A stretch of 64,000 nucleotides of DNA from Tautonia rosea. Its GTDB lineage: Bacteria > Planctomycetota > Planctomycetia > Isosphaerales > Isosphaeraceae. Shown here piece after piece: positions 18,215-24,737 of the stretch. Within the stretch, counting starts at the first letter, position 1. Each line of letters starts with the position of its first letter. The stretch is taken from positions 351,373 to 415,372 of the forward strand of contig NZ_JABBYO010000007.1 in the NCBI RefSeq assembly GCF_012958305.1, read 5' to 3'. The notes below the pieces were generated by a model that had not been told where the DNA came from, did not search any database, and was given only the letters and a program-made list of their open reading frames with translations. The translations under genes and the position numbers were made by a program.

Positions 18215-18253
18215 TCGAGTCCTCGAAGACGCGCCGATGCCTGTCACTCGATC
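18215..18253. repeat. 39-bp direct repeat, copy 2
   Basis: Second copy of the unit at 18015-18053, ending one base before the stop codon of the minus-strand gene at 18254. Confidence 0.8.
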
Positions 18254-19717
18254 TCAATCTGCCATCCGTAAGCGGTAGTTGATCCGATAGGCCGGGATGT
18301 CCGGCCCGCCGGGGATCGGCGGGGCCGTCAACGCCGCCTCCTCCCCCTCGACCTCATAGCCGAACGGCGCTCCCGTGGCCGGGTCGAGCGGCGCGGGGGC
18401 CTCCTCGATCGCCTCCAGGCTCGGAGGGAATCGGCCGTCGTGCGCATCGGCGTACAACCGGATCGCCTCCACGCACCGAAGCGCGGCCAATTGCCGATCG
18501 GTCCGTGTTTGTGCCATGAGGACGGACTCCAGGGCGGGCGAGATGAGCAGGAACAGCGAAAGGCCCGGCCTGGAAAGCTTTTCCTCAATGGTCGGGTAGG
18601 AATACGTCGTTTTGATCCCTAAGGTGGCGTCCCAGGAGGGGAGACTCACCCACTTGTACACATCATCACTCAGGGCGACATAATCGCGCCAGGCGAGGAT
18701 GCCGACCACCTGAATCGCCGGCATCGCCTCGACCTCGACCTCATCCCGGCCCGATGCGATCAGCTCCCGCTTCGCCTCGGGGTAATTCCGGGTGATCAGG
18801 CTGGTCAGCAACAGGGTCATCGAGGACTGGTCGGAGGATGTGGACCCCGTCAATCCCTGGAGCTGGTCGGCCAGTCGGTCGAGGAAGATCCTCCCCCGCT
18901 CGGCGCTCCAGGCCGGGCCGTCCAGCTCGAGCAACTCGGGGAACATCCGCTCGACGAGCGATCGCTCCCCTTCAATTGCCTCGTCCAGGTCGATCATCGG
19001 CCTCGGCAGGTTTGTGAGTGCCCAGTACAAGGACGGCGTCCCCTCGGCCTGGATCAACTCGATCAGGGCCTCGTTCATGACCCCCGTGATGGCGACCCCC
19101 ACCAGCCACTGGATCAACGTCGGCCCCCGGCCGACGTGGCGGGCCATGGCGTAGCCGGTTTGCAGCCAGTGAACCGCCCCCTCGGTATCCCCATCAAGAA
19201 CCGCCATCCGGACCCGAAGCGAGATTAAGCGTGCCAGCGACCGCGATTCCTGAATCTCGGGCAAGAGTAGCTCGATCGTCTCCGGCCGGTTGTCGAAGCC
19301 CCAATCGCAATCGCGACGCAGGACGCCGAGTTCCACCTCCCGCAGGATCGATTCATAGCGATCAAGCAGTGCCCGGGCCTCTTCCCGGGGGATTGCGTCG
19401 ATCGGGCCGTTGATCCAATCGGACATCCCGATTTCCGGGATCTCGGACTGATCCTTCCCCATCCGTCGGGCCTCGCCCCGCTCGGCATTCCGCCGTTCCT
19501 GGAGCATCAGCAGAGCCCGATGGTAGAACACCGCCGCATTGCCTGGCACGAGGTCGCGTCGCTTCGGAAGGAGCGTGTAGTTCAAGGCCGGGCTCGGCTC
19601 TCCCGCCGGGTGGAGGGTCAGGACGGTCGGCCTCGTGTAGTCCGACTGGCCGAGGGCCACGCCGGGCGAGGGCAGGGCCATCACCCCGGCAATCAACATG
19701 AATACCCATCGCTTCAT
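18254..19717 (-). CDS. Exported protein of unknown function in an ECF sigma operon
   Basis: 487 residues, no recognised catalytic motif. The N-terminus MKRWVFMLIAGVMALPSPGVALG is a signal peptide. The body is mainly helical, with an early block NYTLLPKRRDLVPGNAAVFYHRAL and a late FPPSLEAI...P.DPATGAPFGYEV segment, a pattern I associate with planctomycete-specific hypothetical proteins whose C-terminus resembles the tail of prepilin-like proteins. The ATG at 19717 has GGGGAG upstream and overlaps the preceding gene's stop as ATGA, so the two are translationally coupled. With the sigma factor and membrane protein upstream it forms a three-gene operon and is probably the effector or sensor part (inference). 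Confidence 0.7.
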   Translation of the reverse strand: MKRWVFMLIAGVMALPSPGVALGQSDYTRPTVLTLHPAGEPSPALNYTLLPKRRDLVPGNAAVFYHRALLMLQERRNAERGEARRMGKDQSEIPEIGMSDWINGPIDAIPREEARALLDRYESILREVELGVLRRDCDWGFDNRPETIELLLPEIQESRSLARLISLRVRMAVLDGDTEGAVHWLQTGYAMARHVGRGPTLIQWLVGVAITGVMNEALIELIQAEGTPSLYWALTNLPRPMIDLDEAIEGERSLVERMFPELLELDGPAWSAERGRIFLDRLADQLQGLTGSTSSDQSSMTLLLTSLITRNYPEAKRELIASGRDEVEVEAMPAIQVVGILAWRDYVALSDDVYKWVSLPSWDATLGIKTTYSYPTIEEKLSRPGLSLFLLISPALESVLMAQTRTDRQLAALRCVEAIRLYADAHDGRFPPSLEAIEEAPAPLDPATGAPFGYEVEGEEAALTAPPIPGGPDIPAYRINYRLRMAD

Positions 19718-20289
19718 GACGGTTCTCCCCATTCGAGAAGGCGGTTCAGTTCGGCCCGGGACGACCGGGCGGTCGGCATGGTCGATTCCCCCCCGGCCTG
19801 CATGGCCACAGGCAGGGGAGCGGGCTCCGGCAGGCCCTCGATGCCGAGCCTGAGCACCCTCATCCGCACGGCCGCAGGCGAGGTGTCAGACGGGCCTGGC
19901 AATGGCCGATCGAACTCGGCCGATTCCTTCCGGCTCGATCGGTGCAGGATCACCACCTCGGCAGGCGGCTCGGGAATCGACTGGCGCTCGATCCGAGGTT
20001 CCTCTGTGGGCGATGCTTCAAGGACGACGCCCCGCTCGACAATCCGCGGCTCGGCTTCCGAGCGATGGACGAGCATTGCCACCTCCCCCAGCGCCACCAC
20101 GGCGAAGGCCGCCGCGATCGACGGCCAGGCGAACCGCTCGGCGGGCGATCGCCGCACCGAGGCCCGCCCCGCAAGAAACATCAGGCGGTCTCGGTCGATC
20201 GTTCCCCGGGCGGGGGCGAGCGAACCGAGCGCCGCCTCGATCGCGTTCAATCCCCCCTTGGGCGGGAGGTCCGGCTTTGGGTCGGACAT
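19714..20289 (-). CDS. Putative membrane anti-sigma factor
   Basis: 191 residues starting MSDPKPDLPPKGG, after a GGGGGTG ribosome-binding site. A single hydrophobic segment FAWPSIAAAFAVVALGEVAMLV (about 53-74) separates a 50-residue cytoplasmic N-terminus from a proline-rich external C-terminus of about 115 residues. The gene begins 43 bases inside the ECF sigma gene and ends in a 4-base overlap with the next gene. Position and topology are those of an anti-sigma factor, but the zinc-binding H-x3-C-x2-C motif is absent, so the assignment is by context. The frame is open to 20694, but that part is a shadow of the sigma gene. Confidence 0.6.
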   Translation of the reverse strand: MSDPKPDLPPKGGLNAIEAALGSLAPARGTIDRDRLMFLAGRASVRRSPAERFAWPSIAAAFAVVALGEVAMLVHRSEAEPRIVERGVVLEASPTEEPRIERQSIPEPPAEVVILHRSSRKESAEFDRPLPGPSDTSPAAVRMRVLRLGIEGLPEPAPLPVAMQAGGESTMPTARSSRAELNRLLEWGEPS

Positions 20290-20762
20290 GGCACCCCCAA
20301 TCGTTGTCTCAGGGTCTTCAATCCGGATTGATACAGGCGATGCGCGGCGCTCGACGATCGGCCGCTCATCGCCCCGATTTGCTCGAAGGTCAGGCCGCCC
20401 CACAGATGCGCGACGATCGCCTCGCGCTGCTCGATCGGCAGGGTGCGCAATGCGACCTCGGCCGCCTCGGGGTCGATGGCATCGGCGTCTGATGGTGATG
20501 CCTCGAACCAGTCGGGCGACTTGAGGGCGGCGTTTGATTCGTGTTGGCGACGGCGTCGGGCGGCCTTCGCCGCGTTGATCGCCCCGTTGCGGACGGCCCG
20601 GAAGAGCCAGGCCGCCGGGTTCTCCGGCGTCGGGCGCTGACCGGCCAGGGCCACGAACGCCTCCTGGACGACATCCTCTGGGGTGTCGCACCACTGCCTA
20701 GCGAACAGGACCAGGGCATCGGCGTGCCGGTCGATCAGCCTGCCGATCTGGTGCGGTTCCAT
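20247..20762 (-). CDS. ECF-type RNA polymerase sigma factor
   Basis: 171 residues. Region 2 is visible in DTPEDVVQEAFVALAGQ and NPAAWLFRAVRNGAINAAKAARRRR, and region 4 in LRTLPIEQREAIVAHLWGGLTFEQIGAMSGRSSSAAHRLYQSGLKTLRQRL, the helix-turn-helix that reads the -35 element. No region 3, as expected for ECF factors. It is the first gene of an overlapping operon with a membrane protein and an exported protein, which points to control by an envelope or surface signal. Upstream on the minus strand (20790-20830) is CTGTCTGACTGTTGTCA, a possible autoregulatory promoter, not verified. Confidence 0.88.
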   Translation of the reverse strand: MEPHQIGRLIDRHADALVLFARQWCDTPEDVVQEAFVALAGQRPTPENPAAWLFRAVRNGAINAAKAARRRRQHESNAALKSPDWFEASPSDADAIDPEAAEVALRTLPIEQREAIVAHLWGGLTFEQIGAMSGRSSSAAHRLYQSGLKTLRQRLGVPCPTQSRTSRPRGD

Positions 20763-20866
20763 AGGCCGAGCATCCCGAGGTCCGACGTGTCGTCATTACC
20801 CCTTTGACAACAGTCAGACAGTTTCATCCCGGGATTCTTCCAGGTTTTTTTTGGTCCGGTGCGTGC

Positions 20867-21646
20867 TCAATCCTCCTGGAAGAACGGCTCGTAGCGCCGC
20901 TTCATCGTTCGGATCCCTTCGTGCAAGGCATGCACGTCGAAGCCGAAGACGAACATCCGGCAGCCGAGCTTCGCCATCCGCTCGGCGTATTCGGGGCCTC
21001 GGGGGACGACGCCCCAGGGCTTGCCGGCGGCGCGGCAGGCGTCGGCGATCCGTTCAATCGTCTCGAAGCACTTCGGGTGCTCGAACTGGCCGGGAACGCC
21101 GAGCACCTGACTGATGTCGGCCGGGCCAACGAACAGGAGGTCCACGTCGGGCACGGCGGCGATCTCGGCAATCGACTCGATCGCGCCGGCCGTCTCGATC
21201 TGGATGCCGACGAACGTCTCGGCGTTGGCCTTTTCGACGTACTCGGCCAGCGGGGTGAGGCCGAATCGGCCGTCGCGATTGCCGCCGTTCATGCCGCGTT
21301 CGCCCCTCGGCCAGAACTTGGCCCATCGGACGGCCTGCTCGGCCTCCTCGGGCGATCGAACCATGCTGACCATCACCCCACCGGCGCCGATCTCCAAGGG
21401 CCGCATGATCGAGGCGTAATCGGTCGCCGGCATCCGGACGAAGTGATCGAGGCCATACCCCCGAGCGGCGACGACGGCCGTCTCGATCTCCCGGAGGCTC
21501 AGGCCCGAATGCTCCTGGTCGAGCCAGAGGCCGTCGTAGCCGCCGTGCTCGCCGATAATCTCCACGAGCTTGGGGTGAAACAACTGACCGACGCCGAACA
21601 ATCGGACGGTCTTCCCTTGCGCCAGTCGGTCCTTGATGCGTGGCAT
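20867..21646 (-). CDS. HpcH/HpaI family aldolase/citrate lyase
   Basis: 259 residues. The motif GLWLDQEHSGLS (39-50) holds D43 and E45-H46 of the class II pyruvate aldolases, VRMPA the conserved arginine region, VGIQIETAGAIE the metal glutamate and LLFVGPADIS the metal aspartate. Family members (4-hydroxy-2-oxoheptanedioate or 2-keto-3-deoxy-glucarate aldolases) split 2-keto-4-hydroxy acids to pyruvate and an aldehyde, using a divalent metal. The length is normal. No pathway genes adjoin, so the substrate remains open; a sugar-acid breakdown role would fit the uronate isomerase at 13.4 kb (inference). Confidence 0.88.
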   Translation of the reverse strand: MPRIKDRLAQGKTVRLFGVGQLFHPKLVEIIGEHGGYDGLWLDQEHSGLSLREIETAVVAARGYGLDHFVRMPATDYASIMRPLEIGAGGVMVSMVRSPEEAEQAVRWAKFWPRGERGMNGGNRDGRFGLTPLAEYVEKANAETFVGIQIETAGAIESIAEIAAVPDVDLLFVGPADISQVLGVPGQFEHPKCFETIERIADACRAAGKPWGVVPRGPEYAERMAKLGCRMFVFGFDVHALHEGIRTMKRRYEPFFQED

Positions 21647-21839
21647 GATCGAAGCGAGCCTCGGAAAATGCTCAACGGGTGGAGGTCATCGGACGGTCGA
21701 ATCGTTTGATTCTAATGCCCTGCGATCCCCGACGCGCGGGGCAAGTGGTTCCGATCGGGCAGGACCCCCTCGTCCCTCTGGATCCGACGCGGCGGGTTGA
21801 TCCGGGCGAGGCGATCGGGGATAACCGATCTCCTGGCTG

Positions 21840-22598
21840 ATGTCTCACGGCTCCGAGGTAAGAGGTGCGAGGGGAAGGGTGCGGGACGGATCGGTCGAAC
21901 AGACTGGTGGGCGGATCCGCCTGGCAACCGGCAGGTTCCTTTGGGGGAGCTTCGCCGTCCTTGCCCTGACCGGAGAGTTGGCCCTCTGGGCCGCAATCCA
22001 CCGCCAGGCCCGTGGATTTCCGGCCGGGCTCCGCCTGGCCTGGCTCATCGGTTACACGCCAAGGACCGTCTTCCTGGCCTTCGTGCTGGCCTCGCTCTTG
22101 ACGGTCGTCGTCGACTTCCTGGTCAAGATTCTCGTCGATCTCCCGATGCGCCGATGGCTGGCGCCGAGAAACGATCACGAGGGCGACGCGTCCCACGGCT
22201 TCGGGTTCCACCTCGGCCCCACCGAACAGGTCCTCGACCAGGTCCCGGGACGCCTGCTGACACGTCCTCGATCCGTGCCGGGCTCCCTCATTTTGACCGA
22301 TCGGCGCTTCTGGTTTGTTCCCTCAGCCTGGGATGCCGAAACGTGGTCGGTGCCTCGCGATCAGGTCCGGTCGGCGACCATCATGCCTCATGCGGGCTTC
22401 CTTGGAAAATTCCTGCGAGGGGTTCCTCCTCAGTTGCTCCTCGATGCCGGTTCCCAGGCCGGTCCCACGACCGAGTTCGAGCGACTCGACGACCTCGATT
22501 CCCGCTCCGATCCTCGGATCAGGTTTGCCCTCGCAGAGCCTCGCCGTGTTCGATCCTGGTTCGAGTCCGAACCCTCCGGAGCGTTCCGACGGGTTTGA
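21840..22598 (+). CDS. Two-pass membrane protein of unknown function, PH/GRAM-like C-terminus
   Basis: 252 residues. Two membrane segments (LWGSFAVLALTGELALWAAI about 34-53 and TVFLAFVLASLLTVVVDFLV about 77-96) are followed by a soluble domain with LLTRPRSVPGSLILTDRRFWFVPSAW and WSVPRDQVRSATI. The pattern G-S-L-x-L-T-D-x-R-x-x-F-V-P ... W-x-V-P-x-x-x-V resembles the strand arrangement of GRAM/bacterial PH domains, which bind lipids or proteins. This is pattern recognition only. The start is an ATG at 21840 without a good ribosome-binding site. It sits 50 bp before the dehydrogenase gene on the same strand and may be co-transcribed. Confidence 0.6.
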   Translation: MSHGSEVRGARGRVRDGSVEQTGGRIRLATGRFLWGSFAVLALTGELALWAAIHRQARGFPAGLRLAWLIGYTPRTVFLAFVLASLLTVVVDFLVKILVDLPMRRWLAPRNDHEGDASHGFGFHLGPTEQVLDQVPGRLLTRPRSVPGSLILTDRRFWFVPSAWDAETWSVPRDQVRSATIMPHAGFLGKFLRGVPPQLLLDAGSQAGPTTEFERLDDLDSRSDPRIRFALAEPRRVRSWFESEPSGAFRRV

Positions 22599-22648
22599 GC
22601 GAGCGTGTTTGATTGGTGTCCTCTCCCCAATTCTGCCGAGTCTCTCCC

Positions 22649-23623
22649 ATGGCCGATCGCTACCGGGTCCTCGTGACCGATTTCCTTCACGATACCGAGG
22701 TCGAGCAACCCGTCCTCGATGACCTGGCTCAGATCGAGCTGGCCGGTGCTCATGATGAAACCCAACTCTTCGACCTCCTGCCCAGCGCCGATGCCCTGAT
22801 CGTCTACCACGACGTTCCCATGCTCACTGAGGCGACCATCAACCGCCTCGATCATTGCCGAGGGATCGTCCGGGCCGGCGTCGGTTACAACAACATCGAC
22901 ATCGAGGCGGCCGGCCGACGGGGCATTCCCGTCTGCAATGTCCCCGACTACGGCGCCGAGGAAGTCGCCGATCACGCCATCATGATGCTCCTGGCCGTTG
23001 TCCGTCGCCTCGTCCCGTGTCACACGTCGATCGTCCAGGGAGAGTGGGAGGTGCCGATAGTCTACGGCGTCCCTCGCCTCCGGGGCCGGACCCTCGGCCT
23101 GGTCGGTTGCGGTCGGATCGGCACCGCGATGGCCATCCGGGCCAGGGCATTCGGGCTCGACGTGGTCTTTTACGACCCCCACGTTCCCCCCGGATTCGAA
23201 AAAGCCCTGGGAATTCGCCGCACCGAGTCGATCGAGGAACTGTTCGAGCAAAGCCAGTTCGTCAGCGTGCACTGCTATCTCGATGCCTCGACGCACCACC
23301 TGGTCAACGCCAAGCGTCTCGCTCTGATGCCCGAGCACGGCGTTCTGATCAACACCGCCCGAGGTCCGATCGTCGATCAGGAGGCTTTGCTCTCGGCGCT
23401 CGATTCCGAGCATCTCGCCGGGGCCGGGCTCGATGTGGTCGAACGCGAACCGCTCGACGACAATCGCCTTCGCCTCCACCCCCGTGTGCTTCTGACCCAG
23501 CATGTGGCCTTTTACAGCGTCGAGGGCTTTATCGAGATGCGCCGCAAGTCGGCCGAGGAGGTTCGCCGCCTCCTTCTCGGTCAGCCGCTCCGATGCCTCG
23601 TGAATCAGCCGGCTCCGCGCTGA
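22649..23623 (+). CDS. D-isomer-specific 2-hydroxyacid dehydrogenase (CtBP-like)
   Basis: 324 residues. The NAD-binding motif GLVGCGRIGTAMAIRARAFG (about 150) is followed by the catalytic arginine in NTARGPIVDQEAL, the glutamate in DVVEREPLDD and the histidine in LLTQHVAFYS, the full catalytic set of the D-2-hydroxyacid dehydrogenases. VRAGVGYNNIDIEAAGRRGIPVCNVPDYG is the usual linker before the Rossmann domain. The LTQHVAFYS ending and the Y-D-P-H-V-P-P block are closest to the CtBP-like subgroup. Substrate uncertain. The ATG at 22649 is preferred to the frame opening at 22613 because it begins the first beta strand (YRVLVTDF). Confidence 0.88.
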   Translation: MADRYRVLVTDFLHDTEVEQPVLDDLAQIELAGAHDETQLFDLLPSADALIVYHDVPMLTEATINRLDHCRGIVRAGVGYNNIDIEAAGRRGIPVCNVPDYGAEEVADHAIMMLLAVVRRLVPCHTSIVQGEWEVPIVYGVPRLRGRTLGLVGCGRIGTAMAIRARAFGLDVVFYDPHVPPGFEKALGIRRTESIEELFEQSQFVSVHCYLDASTHHLVNAKRLALMPEHGVLINTARGPIVDQEALLSALDSEHLAGAGLDVVEREPLDDNRLRLHPRVLLTQHVAFYSVEGFIEMRRKSAEEVRRLLLGQPLRCLVNQPAPR

Positions 23624-23653
23624 TGTCATGGCAGTTCAAGCGTGCCTTGCGTC

Positions 23654-24335
23654 TCAGTCCATCGCGTCCGGATCAATCCCCATCGCCCGGAGCTTCTCGG
23701 CCAGCCGATCCGCCCGGAGCCGCTGCTGCTCCTCACTCCGGGCCAGAGCGTCGCGTTGCTCGACCAGTTCTAAGGTACGTCAGGAAGCGTCGGCCGTCCG
23801 GGCCAATCAGGGCGATCGCGTCCTCCGTGAGCTTGAAGCGGACGCCCAGCCTTGGGCGAATCATTCCGGCCGGGTTCGCAATGGACACCAACCGATCCCC
23901 CCTCGCGACGGTAGGCGGCCTAGGTGTTCCGATCGGAGTCGTAAACGGAAGATTCCTCAACGCCGAACCGCTCGTAGAAGTGGACCTTGCGCTGCATCTC
24001 TCCGGCTCGGTTGCCGGGAGAGCTCACCTCGAAGACGACCTGAGTGACGATCCCCCCTTCCTCCCACTCCTTTTACGATCCTTGGTAGCCCTTCGGCCGG
24101 CCGAAGGCGACCAGTGCGTCTGGCGCGGTCCGGGTCGTGTTGTCCCCTTCGATGGGTACCAGAGCAGGTCGCCAGCCACGAAGACGTCGGGCCGATCTCG
24201 GAAGAGCGCATCCAGCCTTTCTTTGATCGTGACAATCCACTGAAATTCGAGCGTGTATTCCGCCATCCGCTTGCCGTCGCTGTCGGGATACTCGACCTGC
24301 GATGCAGCGGCCTTCGAGCCGAGGCGGGTCGACAT
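23654..24335 (-). pseudogene. Disrupted Uma2-family endonuclease gene
   Basis: On the minus strand from ATG 24335 the reading is good Uma2 sequence up to DVFVAGDLLWYP, then continues in another frame from about 24155 (EGDNTTRTAPDALVAF), meets a TAA at 24073-24075, continues WEEGGIVTQVVFEVSSPGNR and FYERFGVEE, meets a TAG at 23920-23922, shifts frame again for ANPAGMIRPRLGVRFKL and LIGPDGRRFLTYL, and shifts once more into a coiled-coil tail ending RAMGIDPDAMD before a stop at 23654. So there are at least three frameshifts and two internal stops, yet the family sequence is otherwise well kept, which suggests recent loss. The coiled-coil tail is absent from the intact Uma2 at 12.6 kb, so it is a different subtype. 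Confidence 0.85.
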
Positions 24336-24737
24336 CGGGCCTCCCTCCCGTTCGAAGCAACCGAGACGATGAACACCTGTCATCCGTTCTGGCGATCTAA
24401 ATCCTGGGTTCGCCTCGATTCGAGCCCCATCCGTGTGCTCCCGGTCAGGATGGCTGCATTGAGCGATTTCTTGGCCTCCGATCCCTTCTCGCATCAATCT
24501 TTGATTCTAATCCTGCCGATACCTTCAAGATCACATTGTCCCTCGATTCAGGAGCGGAACCAATCGGGGAAATTCACGCAACCTGGGTAGGCTTCGAGCG
24601 GTTTTGACAGTTCGAACGAATTCGACTATCGTGTCTGCCAACGACTTACGCAGGCCAACATCCGAAAGACATTCTGAATGTCTTGCCGGATCGCGAGGGA
24701 CGCGATCCGAAGGTCGGCCAGCGGCTGGAATCCGTCC
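24336..24737. promoter_or_regulatory. Upstream region of MMPL gene with two adjacent dyads
   Basis: Two perfect dyads lie side by side. AGACATTC-T-GAATGTCT at 24667-24683 is a 17-base palindrome with one central base. GGATCGCG-AGGGA-CGCGATCC at 24688-24708 has 8-bp arms. They end 29 bp before the chosen MMPL start. Their size and spacing fit operators for a dimeric repressor such as TetR types that often control MMPL exporters, but no regulator gene is adjacent, so this is inference. The rest of the gap shows nothing. Confidence 0.45.

Noticed and set aside
20801..20806. TTGACA on the plus strand near the aldolase gene end
   Set aside because: Both neighbouring genes are on the minus strand, so a plus-strand promoter has no target. 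The sequence is more useful read as part of the minus-strand leader of the sigma gene.
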